Below, piece by piece: positions 42,394-50,784 of a stretch of DNA of 64,000 nucleotides. Numbering within the stretch: position 1 is the first letter of the stretch; every line of letters starts with the position of its first letter. Origin of the DNA: Pseudomonas sp. N40(2020) (GTDB taxonomy: Bacteria; Pseudomonadota; Gammaproteobacteria; Pseudomonadales; Pseudomonadaceae); the NCBI RefSeq assembly GCF_014472415.1, contig NZ_JACSZV010000034.1, forward strand, positions 1 through 64,000. Direction: 5' to 3'. Made by a program: the position numbers and the translations under genes. The notes below the pieces were generated by a model that ran no database searches, was not told the origin of the DNA, and worked only from the letters and a program-made list of their open reading frames with translations.

Positions 42394-42423
42394 TTCGACC
42401 TGTCATCTTCGGCAACGTAGAAT
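42394..42423 (+). promoter_or_regulatory. Possible sigma-70 promoter of speE
   Basis: TTCGAC and TAGAAT separated by 18 bases, 65 bases before the speE ATG. The -10 box is good, the -35 weak. Similar TAGAAT boxes lie upstream of lpxL (about 2117) and prmB (about 30960). Confidence 0.35.
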
Positions 42424-42487
42424 GCGCGCCTTTCCCGGACAATCGTCGCCACGATTGGCGCCCGCGCATTCATCGGAGCACGTCACC

Positions 42488-43363
42488 ATGACCGTCACCA
42501 AAACCAGTGAGTACCTGGAAACCCTCTACGAAGGCTACGGTCAGCGGTTTCGCATGGAAAAACTGCTGCACGAAGTGCGCACCGAACACCAGCATCTGGT
42601 GATCTTCCAGAACCCGCGAATGGGCCGGGTAATGGCGCTTGACGGCGTGATCCAGACTACCGAAGCCGACGAATTCATCTACCACGAAATGCTCACCCAC
42701 GTGCCGATCCTCGCCCACGGCACCGCCAAGCGCGTGCTGATCATCGGCGGCGGTGACGGCGGCATGCTGCGTGAAGTGGCCAAGCACGGCAGTGTCGAGC
42801 ACATCACCATGGTCGAGATCGACGGCACCGTGGTCGAAATGTGCAAGCAATTCCTGCCGAACCATTCCAAGGGCGCCTACGACGATCCGCGTCTGAACCT
42901 GGTGATCGATGACGGCATGCGTTTTGTGGCCACCACCACCGAGAAATTCGACGTGATCATCTCCGACTCCACTGACCCGATCGGCCCGGGCGAAGTGTTG
43001 TTCTCGGAAAATTTCTACCAGGCCTGCCACCGTTGCCTGAACGAAGGCGGCATCCTCGTGACTCAGAACGGCACGCCGTTCATGCAGATCGACGAAGTCA
43101 AAACCACTGCCGGCCGCCTGCGCAGCCTGTTTCCGGACTGGCATTTCTATCAGGCCGCTGTTCCGACCTATATCGGCGGCTCGATGACGTTCGCTTGGGG
43201 TTCGACCAACCCGGCCTACCGCAAGTTGAGCCGTGAAACCCTGCGACAGCGTTTCATCGGCAGCGGCATTGTCACTCGCTACTACAACCCGGAAATTCAC
43301 ATCGGTGCGTTTGCGCTGCCGCAGTACGTACTGCAGGCGATCAACAAGCCAGGTAACGACTGA
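42488..43363 (+). CDS. speE: Spermidine synthase (polyamine aminopropyltransferase)
   Basis: 291 residues from the ATG at 42488 (CGGAGC upstream). Transfers aminopropyl from decarboxylated SAM to putrescine, releasing methylthioadenosine. Blocks: NPRMGRVMALDGVIQTTEAD, EMLTHVP, VLIIGGGDGGMLREV (cofactor loop), MVEIDGTVVEMCKQF and SDSTDPIGPGEVLF. The longer frame from 42296 crosses a REP palindrome and is rejected. Confidence 0.96.
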   Translation: MTVTKTSEYLETLYEGYGQRFRMEKLLHEVRTEHQHLVIFQNPRMGRVMALDGVIQTTEADEFIYHEMLTHVPILAHGTAKRVLIIGGGDGGMLREVAKHGSVEHITMVEIDGTVVEMCKQFLPNHSKGAYDDPRLNLVIDDGMRFVATTTEKFDVIISDSTDPIGPGEVLFSENFYQACHRCLNEGGILVTQNGTPFMQIDEVKTTAGRLRSLFPDWHFYQAAVPTYIGGSMTFAWGSTNPAYRKLSRETLRQRFIGSGIVTRYYNPEIHIGAFALPQYVLQAINKPGND

Positions 43364-43379
43364 AAATCACGTAAAACCG

Positions 43380-43457
43380 TGTAGGAGCTGCCGCAGGCTG
43401 CGATCTTTTGATCCTGTTTTTAAAGTCAAAAGATCGCAGCCTGCGGCAACTCCAACA
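43380..43457. repeat. REPIN, family C
   Basis: Inverted pair at about 43380-43411 and 43426-43457, 14-base spacer, 17 bases after the speE stop codon. The right arm has mismatches (CAACTCCAACA). Confidence 0.87.
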
Positions 43458-43568
43458 GCGGATGTAACTTTTTTCATGTTCGCTCGCAGCAATCCTTTTG
43501 AACGATCAATCCGGCCAAAAGTCGAGATAGAGGTAAGCCCATTTGCGGGTTTGATCGAGGAGGCTCCG

Positions 43569-43802
43569 ATGCAAAAGTGGAAAGTCACTTTCGTGAATGA
43601 TCATGGTGAATCAGTCGACGAAGTCTTCGAGTGCGAGGAATGTCCGAATCACGAGCACGCCGCCAAACTCATCAAGGGACGGTTCCTGCCCGTCGCCGCC
43701 GAACTGGATCTCAACGATCTGGAAGGGCGTACGCCCGATGCGGCCGTCAAAAGCCTCAAAAACCAGAACAGCATAGAAATCCTCAGCATCACTCCCGTCT
43801 GA
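43569..43802 (+). CDS. Small conserved hypothetical protein
   Basis: 77 residues, strong GAGGAGG ribosome binding site. Sequence begins MQKWKVTFVNDHGESVDEVFECEECPNHEHAAKLI; contains a C-x2-C pair (ECEECPN) that could bind metal, but only two cysteines. Mixed alpha/beta, acidic. No family recognised. Stands between speE and the rraB-like gene. Confidence 0.75.
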   Translation: MQKWKVTFVNDHGESVDEVFECEECPNHEHAAKLIKGRFLPVAAELDLNDLEGRTPDAAVKSLKNQNSIEILSITPV

Positions 43803-44012
43803 AATTTCCTGTCACTTCAATCACCAGGCCTTGGCAGCAGCTCTATCTTGGGGCTACTCTGCAAGCGAGATCAGCGAACGGATCGCTAAGGTCTGGTCTT
43901 GTCAGCTACATGCTTGTTTCCCGCGCGCAACCACGTTGCCGTAGTACTTTGGCCAGTAAGGCCCGGGGCGGGAATACGGAAAGTCTATCCATCTATCCGA
44001 GGGGGACGATTC

Positions 44013-44360
44013 ATGAGCACAGCCTATCAAGAAGACATCAGCAGCAATGTACTGCGCCGCATGAAAGAAGGCGGTTTCGATTTTTCCCGATTCCATCCCA
44101 TCGAGTTTTACGCCATTTTCCCGGACGAGGAGCGGGCGCGCAGGGCGGCAGGCAAGTTTCGCGGTGAATCCATCAATGCCCAGGTCAGTGCGCGCGACGA
44201 CGGCGCGTGGTCTCTGGAATTGAGCAAAGTTATGTACGCGACCTATGACGATATCGGCGATTTCGAGCAGGGCTTTTCGGCGGTGGTCGAGCCCTTGGGT
44301 GGAATCATCGAAGGCTGGGGCGTCAAGCAGGAGGTGCGTAACCGCTACCGTTTGAACTGA
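44013..44360 (+). CDS. rraB: RraB-like ribonuclease E inhibitor
   Basis: 115 residues. Pattern FDFSRFHPIEFYAIFPDEERARRAA ... YDDIGDFEQGFSAVVEPLGGIIEGWGV fits the RraB family (regulator of RNase E activity B). Start at 44013 is supported by GAGGGGGACG upstream. If the assignment is right it binds RNase E and alters mRNA decay. The 210 bases before it hold no gene. Confidence 0.72.
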   Translation: MSTAYQEDISSNVLRRMKEGGFDFSRFHPIEFYAIFPDEERARRAAGKFRGESINAQVSARDDGAWSLELSKVMYATYDDIGDFEQGFSAVVEPLGGIIEGWGVKQEVRNRYRLN

Positions 44361-44838
44361 TCTCTGGTAATCAACGCAAGCAACGGCTGACCTTCGGGTT
44401 GGCCGTTGTCGTTTTCGGCTTGCTTGAATGCCCGTGGCAAAACCCTGAAACAAGAATCCGAGGCAAAAAAAAGCCACCGGAGAGGGTGGCTAAAAGGGAA
44501 GACCGATAAGGAGAGGAAACCGGTCAGGGTTAAGGCTTTGAGGGCCGCAAAGGCAATCCGGATCGATTGGGCTGAAGGCTTCATCGGGGGAAGTTTTTTC
44601 AGCGGATGCGCGGATTATCCGCAGCCAGCCGCGAGCAGTGAAATCAACTCTGACTATGCTGGTGATAGGCGACAGCACTGCGTCGCAATGAGGCGGGGGC
44701 AATCAGGTTGGGGCATTTGTCGCACAGGAATGGTGCGGCGTCTGTGGCGTGATTATCCAACCGATTGAAATCAAAGCGTTTATGCCGATGGCACGGGCCT
44801 TGCGATGGTCTGGATGTCCGGGTGACAAGGAGTACGGC
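44361..44838. other. Intergenic region with an orphan minus-strand terminator
   Basis: 478 bases between rraB and the ATP-grasp gene. It contains a strong intrinsic terminator readable only on the minus strand (44472-44491) although no minus-strand gene is nearby, and a 39-codon minus-strand frame (44644-44760, TTG start, contains CDKC) of doubtful meaning. A small RNA ending at the terminator is possible. Confidence 0.5.
44472..44491 (-). terminator. Orphan minus-strand intrinsic terminator
   Basis: Stem AGCCACC / GGTGGCT with a six-base loop; on the minus strand it is followed by eight T residues. No annotated minus-strand gene ends here, which points to a small RNA or short peptide message from about 44500-44760. 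Confidence 0.75.
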
Positions 44839-46248
44839 ATGATCCGCACCTATTTTGATGAGATGTACGATGCCGGCGGCCAGGTCCGCCCGCATTACCG
44901 GGAGTTTGCCCGGTGGTTGGCTGACACGCCTGACGAGCTGTTGGCCCAGCGGCGCCGCGAGGCCGATCTGCTGTTCCATCGTGCCGGCATCACGTTCACG
45001 CTCTACGGGGACGAGCAGGGCACAGAGCGCCTGATTCCTTTCGACACCATTCCGCGCAGCATTCCCGCCAGTGAGTGGCGGATTGTCGAGCGCGGCTGCA
45101 TCCAGCGGGTCAAGGCGTTGAACATGTTCCTCGCCGACCTCTATCACGAGCAGCGCATCATCAAGGCCGGGATTATTCCCGCCGAACAGGTGCTGGCCAA
45201 CGAGCAGTATCAGTTGGCGATGCAAGGGCTGGATCTGCACCGCGATATCTATTCGCACATCTCCGGCGTCGATCTGGTGCGCGACGGCGACGGCACCTAT
45301 TACGTGCTCGAAGACAACCTGCGCACACCGAGCGGCGTGAGCTATATGCTTGAAGACCGCAAGATGATGATGCGTCTGTTCCCGGAGTTGTTTTCCGCCC
45401 AGCGTATCGCGCCTATCGATCATTATCCGAACCTGCTGCTCGACACGCTGAAAAGCTCAAGCCCGATTGACGATCCGAGCGTGGTGGTACTGACGCCGGG
45501 ACGCTTCAACAGTGCGTTCTTCGAGCACGCCTTTCTGGCTCGAGAAATGGGCGTCGAACTGGTGGAAGGTGCGGATCTGTTTGTGCGCGATGACAAGGTC
45601 TTCATGCGCACCACCGATGGCCCGAAAGCGGTGGACGTGATCTACCGCCGCCTCGACGACGCGTTCCTCGATCCGCTGGCGTTCAATCCGGATTCGATGC
45701 TTGGCGTACCGGGCCTGCTGTCGTCCTATCGCTCCGGCAATGTGGTGCTGGCCAACGCCATCGGCACGGGCGTGGCGGATGACAAATCGGTGTATCCGTT
45801 TGTCACCGACATGATCCGTTTCTACCTCGATGAAGAACCGATCCTGAAGAACGTACCGACCTGGCAGTGTCGCAATCCGTCTGAACTTTCCCATGTGCTG
45901 GCCAATCTTCCGGATCTGGTGGTCAAGGAAACCCAGGGTTCCGGTGGTTACGGGATGCTGGTGGGGCCTGCTGCGACAACCGCGGAAATCGATTCCTTCC
46001 GCGAGCGCATCAAGGCCAAGCCCCACGCGTACATCGCGCAACCGACGCTGTCGCTGTCGACCTGCCCGACCTTTGTCGAAAACGGCATTGCGCCGCGCCA
46101 TATCGACTTGCGGCCATTTGTCTTGTCCGGTCGCGAAACCCGGGTTGTGCCCGGTGGTTTGACCCGTGTCGCCCTGCGCGAAGGCTCTCTGGTGGTGAAT
46201 TCTTCCCAGGGTGGCGGAACCAAGGACACCTGGGTGGTCGAGGATTGA
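44839..46248 (+). CDS. Circularly permuted ATP-grasp protein
   Basis: 469 residues from the ATG at 44839 (AAGGAG upstream). Type 1 circularly permuted ATP-grasp domain: VLEDNLRTPSGVSYMLEDRKMMMR, VVVLTPGRFNSAFFEHAFLAREMGVELVEG, VDVIYRRLDDAFLDPL, and the ATP loop VVKETQGSGGYGMLVGP. Predicted to form amide bonds. Always found with alpha-E and transglutaminase genes, as here; the product of the set is not known. Confidence 0.9.
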   Translation: MIRTYFDEMYDAGGQVRPHYREFARWLADTPDELLAQRRREADLLFHRAGITFTLYGDEQGTERLIPFDTIPRSIPASEWRIVERGCIQRVKALNMFLADLYHEQRIIKAGIIPAEQVLANEQYQLAMQGLDLHRDIYSHISGVDLVRDGDGTYYVLEDNLRTPSGVSYMLEDRKMMMRLFPELFSAQRIAPIDHYPNLLLDTLKSSSPIDDPSVVVLTPGRFNSAFFEHAFLAREMGVELVEGADLFVRDDKVFMRTTDGPKAVDVIYRRLDDAFLDPLAFNPDSMLGVPGLLSSYRSGNVVLANAIGTGVADDKSVYPFVTDMIRFYLDEEPILKNVPTWQCRNPSELSHVLANLPDLVVKETQGSGGYGMLVGPAATTAEIDSFRERIKAKPHAYIAQPTLSLSTCPTFVENGIAPRHIDLRPFVLSGRETRVVPGGLTRVALREGSLVVNSSQGGGTKDTWVVED

Positions 46249-46260
46249 AGGAAGCTTGCC

Positions 46261-47211
46261 ATGTTAAGTAGAACTGCCTCGGATCTGTATTGGATGTCGC
46301 GTTACCTGGAGCGGGCGGAAAACCTCGCGCGGATGCTCGACATCAGTTATTCGCTGTCGCTGATGCCGCAAGACGGTCGCGGTGACGGTTTGCACGAACT
46401 GGCCATGCCGCTGCTGATTACCGGCACCCTGGATGATTACCTCGAGCGTCACGGTGCTTTGCATGCCGAACGCCTGCTGCATTTCTTCGCCCTCGATGCC
46501 GCCAATCCGGCGAGCATCTATAGCTGCCTCGGCGCGGCGCGGGCCAGCGCGCACGCGGTGCGCGGGCGCATCACCGCAGACATGTGGGAAAACATCAACG
46601 CAACGTGGCTGGAAATTCGCGGGATCGCCGAACAGGGCCTGAGCCGCTATGGCATGAGCCGCTTCTGTGAATGGATCAAGGAGCGTTCGCACCTGTTTCG
46701 TGGCGCGTCCTACGGCACGATCATGCGTAACGATGCGTTTCGCTTTATTCGCCTGGGGACGTTCATCGAGCGCGCCGACAACACGTTGCGACTGCTCGAC
46801 GCGCGTTACGAGATGGCTGGCGATCAGGCCGAAGCCGTCAGTGACGGGACGGCCCACGCGTATTACCAGTGGAGTGCGTTGCTGCGAGCGTTGTCGTCGT
46901 TCGAGGCCTATACCGAAATCTATCGCGATGCGCCCGGCGCCCGACATGTCGCCGAGCTGCTGTTGTTGCGCGCGGATGTACCACGATCCCTGCGTGCCTG
47001 CACCGAAGAAATCGACCAGATCCTTGCCCAGTTGCCAGGCGCCAACGGTCGTCCCGCGCAACGTCTGGCGGCCGAAATGGACGCACGTTTGCGCTACACC
47101 GGCATCAACGAAATTCTTGAGGAAGGCCTGCACGCCTGGCTGACCGAGTTCATCCCATTGGTGCGCCAGTTGGGCAACGCCATTCACAGTTCCTACCTGG
47201 AGGCTGCATGA
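46261..47211 (+). CDS. Alpha-E domain protein
   Basis: 316 residues, all-helical. N-terminal block MLSRTASDLYWMSRYLERAENLARMLD is the Alpha-E family signature, with FIERADNTLRLLDARYEM in the second half. 12 bases after the ATP-grasp gene. The domain is known only by its gene association with permuted ATP-grasp and transglutaminase proteins; role in the predicted peptide-modifying system is inferred. Confidence 0.92.
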   Translation: MLSRTASDLYWMSRYLERAENLARMLDISYSLSLMPQDGRGDGLHELAMPLLITGTLDDYLERHGALHAERLLHFFALDAANPASIYSCLGAARASAHAVRGRITADMWENINATWLEIRGIAEQGLSRYGMSRFCEWIKERSHLFRGASYGTIMRNDAFRFIRLGTFIERADNTLRLLDARYEMAGDQAEAVSDGTAHAYYQWSALLRALSSFEAYTEIYRDAPGARHVAELLLLRADVPRSLRACTEEIDQILAQLPGANGRPAQRLAAEMDARLRYTGINEILEEGLHAWLTEFIPLVRQLGNAIHSSYLEAA

Positions 47212-48017
47212 GACTTTCCATTAGCCACGAGACCACCTATCACTACGAAGATCAGGTGCGGGCGAGCATCCAGTACTTGCGACTGACCCCCCACGACAGC
47301 GAGCGGCAGCATGTGCTGAGCTGGCAGCTCGACCTGCCGCGCCCGGTGCGCGCGCAACTCGATCCGTTCGGCAACATCCTGCACGTGCTAACCATGGACG
47401 AGCCGCACGAAGCGATCATCATCGGTGCTCGTGGTCAGGTCGACATCGACGAATTGCGTGAGGCCGAGCATGAAAGCCAGTCGGCGTTGCCGTTTCTGCG
47501 GTTCACCCGGTTGACCGAGGCGGATGAGGCGCTACGCGTGTTCGCGGCAAAATCCTGCAAGCAGCGTCGCGACCGCACCGCACTGATCGATTTGATGCAC
47601 GGCCTGAATCAGCACATGACCTACACGCCGGGTTCCACCGAAGTCGACACCAGCGCTGCCGAGGCTTTCGCCGGGCGCTCGGGCGTTTGTCAGGATCACA
47701 CCCACGCGTTTCTGGCCTGCGCGCGCAGCCTGGGGATTCCGTCGCGGTATGTGTCGGGGTATCTGTACAGCGAGGATTGCGAACACCTGGCCAGCCATGC
47801 CTGGGCGGAAGCGTGGCTGGATGACGCCTGGTACAGTTTTGACGTGACCAATGAACTGGCGCGGCCGGAGCGGCACCTGAAACTGGCGGTCGGTCTGGAT
47901 TACCTCGATGCCTGCCCGGTGCGCGGCATGCGCCGGGGTGGTGGGTGTGAGCAGATGCATGCGAAGGTGTTTGTGTCGCCGATGCCGGTGCCGGTGATCT
48001 CTGTGCAGCAGCAATAA
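47208..48017 (+). CDS. Transglutaminase-like family protein
   Basis: 269 residues. N-terminal beta domain (MRLSISHETTYHYEDQVRASIQYLRLTP) and transglutaminase-like core with Cys in FAGRSGVCQDHTHAFLACARSLG, His in ASHAWAEAWLDD, Asp in YSFDVTNEL: triad complete. ATGA overlap with the alpha-E gene. Probably cytoplasmic peptidase or transpeptidase of the three-gene set. Confidence 0.92.
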   Translation: MRLSISHETTYHYEDQVRASIQYLRLTPHDSERQHVLSWQLDLPRPVRAQLDPFGNILHVLTMDEPHEAIIIGARGQVDIDELREAEHESQSALPFLRFTRLTEADEALRVFAAKSCKQRRDRTALIDLMHGLNQHMTYTPGSTEVDTSAAEAFAGRSGVCQDHTHAFLACARSLGIPSRYVSGYLYSEDCEHLASHAWAEAWLDDAWYSFDVTNELARPERHLKLAVGLDYLDACPVRGMRRGGGCEQMHAKVFVSPMPVPVISVQQQ

Positions 48018-48033
48018 GATTCGAGATGCCGCA

Positions 48034-48114
48034 ATCGCTGGCAAGCCAGCTCCCACAGGATATCCGCTGATTTGAAGTCGGCGCATACCCTGTGGGAGCT
48101 GGCTTGCCAGCGAT
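48034..48114. repeat. REPIN, family B
   Basis: Inverted 26-base copies (about 48034-48059 and 48089-48114) identical in core to 7981-8044, here with a 29-base spacer, between convergent genes. Confidence 0.9.
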
Positions 48115-48147
48115 GAGGCCAGTGATAACACCGAAGAACTCGAATGA

Positions 48148-48969
48148 TCAGGGCTTAACCTTGCGCCCGGCCATGTGCTGCAAATACCCGATCAACATCT
48201 GCAAATCTCCATCCGGCAGCACATCCGCAGAAAAGCCCGGCATCTTCGCCTGCGGCCACTGGCGCAAACTCTGCGGATCACGAATGTAGCGCTTGAGGAA
48301 ATCTGCACCGAAATACTCGGTCGGGTTATACGGAATATTCAGATCCGGCCCGAACTGCGCATCCCCTGCGCCGTTCAAGCGATGACACGCGAGGCAGTTT
48401 TTCTGAAACAGCGCAAAACCCTGAATGACCGGGTCATTGGCCTTTAACGCAGGATCTGGCCGGAGGGCAGGAAAACGCTCGGCCACCGGCGCCATGCGCT
48501 TGATGCTGGCGACTTGAAACGGCCATTGTTCCGGGCTGATATTCCCTGCTTGCGGATCGGTCCACACCAGATAAAACGGCCCGGCGCTGTGTTTGCCCTC
48601 TGACAACGGCGGCCAGGGTTTGGCCGGGTCCTCGATGGCCAGCCAGGCCCGCGCGCCTTTCTGATTGAGCAACGGCGCAGCGGCAAGCTCGGCGGCAAAG
48701 CCATCCAGTGCGACCGCTTGCAGATGATCCTCAGGTTTGATGCCGGTCAGCAACGCCGCGACGGGCAAGGCGCGATAGGTCATGTCCTTCTTGTAGGACA
48801 CGTCGCTTTTTACCGTGAGCGTTTGTACCTGAGGATGCTTGAGCAGCTCCTCGGTCTTCCAGGTGCGGCTATTTGCGCCCAACTGCAGATCCAGTTGCGC
48901 GGCAGACAAGGGCATGCTCAGCAGCATGGCCCCAAACACAATGAGCGCTTTCAAATGATCGCCGTCCAT
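48148..48969 (-). CDS. Periplasmic monohaem cytochrome c protein
   Basis: 273 residues from the ATG at 48969. Signal peptide (LKALIVFGAMLLSMPLSAA). Residues about 30-165: a domain with molybdopterin-oxidoreductase-like pattern (TVKSDVSYKKDMTYRALPVAALL) whose function I cannot name. C-terminal cytochrome c domain with haem motif CLACH in FALFQKNCLACHRLNGAG and probable distal Met in QAKMPGFSADVLP. No clear ribosome binding site before the ATG; a TTG at codon 6 is an alternative. Confidence 0.82.
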   Translation of the reverse strand: MDGDHLKALIVFGAMLLSMPLSAAQLDLQLGANSRTWKTEELLKHPQVQTLTVKSDVSYKKDMTYRALPVAALLTGIKPEDHLQAVALDGFAAELAAAPLLNQKGARAWLAIEDPAKPWPPLSEGKHSAGPFYLVWTDPQAGNISPEQWPFQVASIKRMAPVAERFPALRPDPALKANDPVIQGFALFQKNCLACHRLNGAGDAQFGPDLNIPYNPTEYFGADFLKRYIRDPQSLRQWPQAKMPGFSADVLPDGDLQMLIGYLQHMAGRKVKP

Positions 48970-49065
48970 GTCGTGGAAGTGCGCAAAGGTTGGCACAGCC
49001 ACTCTGGCCCGGGTAGCGGGCCAGTCACATTTTTAGTGGCGAATTACAGCACCTGCCGCTTGAAC

Positions 49066-49161
49066 TCAGCCGATGACCTTGGTCAGGTTCGGCAAAATCA
49101 ACAACAGCGTCGTGGCGAAAAGAATGAGTCCTGCTTGACGAACTTTCGGTTGTTTGAACAT
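49066..49161 (-). CDS. 31-residue single-span membrane peptide
   Basis: Reading frame MFKQPKVRQAGLILFATTLL and so on, ending TKVIG. A basic N-terminus (KQPKVRQ) followed by one hydrophobic helix is a typical small membrane protein. An AAAGGCGG block lies just before the ATG. It is upstream of the cytochrome c gene on the same strand, so it may belong to that transcript. No family recognised. Confidence 0.5.
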   Translation of the reverse strand: MFKQPKVRQAGLILFATTLLLILPNLTKVIG

Positions 49162-49554
49162 GGCTTGACCGCCTTTATTGTTATTTCCTGATGCTTGCTT
49201 GCATATCCATGACGGCAAGCGCTGCACTTCCTGTTGAATGACGCCTGCCTCGGCAAAACCCGACGGCCATGACGTACATGTCTTACCTTAGGGCCCGCGT
49301 CACGCTTGGCTTAGATCCATTTCATATGTACTTGCTGCTGAGTGTGATTAAAAAGGCATGAGGCGTATTGCCAGCTTCTTTGCCGCCCGCTTGCTAGACA
49401 ACTCGCCGACCTGAACCGGTTCACCCAATCGCCGATGACCGTCCGTCTGAGCGTGCGCGTCAATGTCATTGAGCGCTGTGGTCATTGAATCCGTGACCGT
49501 CGGGGACAACAGTGACAGTACGAAATTCACTCACCGCGCAGGTTCGAGGACGTC
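49162..49554. other. Intergenic region upstream of the thiolase gene
   Basis: 393 bases. It should contain divergent promoters for the small peptide (minus) and the thiolase operon (plus). A 45-60-codon minus-strand frame ending at 49348 is seen, but has no ribosome binding site, so I do not call it. Nothing else is evident. Confidence 0.45.
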
Positions 49555-50760
49555 ATGACCCAAGCTTTGATTTTCGACGCGTTACGCACGCCCCGTGGCA
49601 AAGGCAAGGCCGACGGCTCCTTGCACAGTGTCAAACCGGTAAATCTGGTGGCAGGTCTGTTGACCGCGCTGCAAGAGCGCACCTCACTGGATACCAGCCA
49701 GGTCGATGACGTTGTGCTCGGCTGCGTTACGCCGATTGGCGATCAAGGCTCGGACATCGCCAAAACCGCCGTGCAAGTGGCCGATTGGGACGTTAGCGTG
49801 GCAGGTGTGCAGATCAACCGGTTCTGCGCTTCAGGAATGGAAGCGGTCAACCTCGGTGCCATGAAGGTGCGCTCGGGTTTCGAAGACTTGGTGGTGGTCG
49901 GCGGCGTCGAGTCGATGTCGCGGGTGCCGATGGGCAGCGATGGCGGCGCCTGGGCGCTGGACCCCCAGACCAATCTGCACAGTCACTTCACGCCACAGGG
50001 TGTGGGGGCGGATTTGATCGCCACCCTGGAAGGCTTCAGCCGCCAGGACGTCGATGCCTACGCGCTGTACTCACAACAGAAAGCCGCGCGGGCGAGGGCC
50101 GATGGCTCGTTCAACAAATCGTTGGTGCCGGTGCAGGATCAAAACGGCATCATCTTGCTCGATCACGATGAGTTCATTCGCGCCGAATCGACGCTGGAAG
50201 GGCTGGGCAAGCTCAAGCCGAGTTTCGAAATGATCGGTCAAATGGGTTTCGACGCGACCGCGCTGCGTGTTTACAGCCATGTCGAGCGAATCAATCACGT
50301 GCACACACCGGGAAACAGTTCCGGAATCGTCGATGGCGCGGCGTTGATGCTGATCGGCTCCGAAGCCAAGGGGCGGGCGCTGGGCTTGCAGCCTCGGGCG
50401 CGCATTGTCGCCACGGCGGTCACCAGCACCGATCCGACCATCATGCTCACCGGCCCGGCGCCGGCCACTCGCAAAGCGCTGGCGAAGGCTGGCTTGCGTG
50501 TGGAAGACATCGACCTGTTCGAGGTCAACGAAGCGTTTGCCTCAGTAGTACTGAAATTCATCAAAGACATGGCGGTTGACCCGGACAAGGTCAACGTCAA
50601 CGGCGGTTCCATCGCCATGGGCCACCCGCTGGGCGCCACCGGTTGCGCGATCCTCGGCACCTTGCTCGATGAACTTGAAGCCCGGCGTCTGCGCTACGGC
50701 CTGGCGACGCTGTGTGTCGGCGGCGGCATGGGCATTGCCACCATCATCGAACGTCTCTGA
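49555..50760 (+). CDS. Acetyl-CoA C-acyltransferase (thiolase)
   Basis: 401 residues. Degradative thiolase that cleaves 3-ketoacyl-CoA. Nucleophile Cys-91 in NRFCASGMEAVN, His block NGGSIAMGHPLGATG and second Cys in CVGGGMGIAT, all intact. 24 bases before the multifunctional partner gene, so a fadA/fadB-like beta-oxidation pair in thiolase-first order; distinct from the canonical fadBA operon, where fadB is first. Confidence 0.94.
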   Translation: MTQALIFDALRTPRGKGKADGSLHSVKPVNLVAGLLTALQERTSLDTSQVDDVVLGCVTPIGDQGSDIAKTAVQVADWDVSVAGVQINRFCASGMEAVNLGAMKVRSGFEDLVVVGGVESMSRVPMGSDGGAWALDPQTNLHSHFTPQGVGADLIATLEGFSRQDVDAYALYSQQKAARARADGSFNKSLVPVQDQNGIILLDHDEFIRAESTLEGLGKLKPSFEMIGQMGFDATALRVYSHVERINHVHTPGNSSGIVDGAALMLIGSEAKGRALGLQPRARIVATAVTSTDPTIMLTGPAPATRKALAKAGLRVEDIDLFEVNEAFASVVLKFIKDMAVDPDKVNVNGGSIAMGHPLGATGCAILGTLLDELEARRLRYGLATLCVGGGMGIATIIERL

Positions 50761-50784
50761 GTCCCGAATTCAAGGAACCCTGTT

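Noticed and set aside
44345..44584. 79-codon minus-strand ORF over the orphan terminator
   Set aside because: A strong terminator with T8 lies inside the frame, and the frame overlaps the 3' end of rraB; translation through it is unlikely.
49348..49530. 60-codon minus-strand ORF upstream of the thiolase gene
   Set aside because: No ribosome binding site before either possible ATG/GTG, and the region is needed for the thiolase promoter. Kept only as a note.
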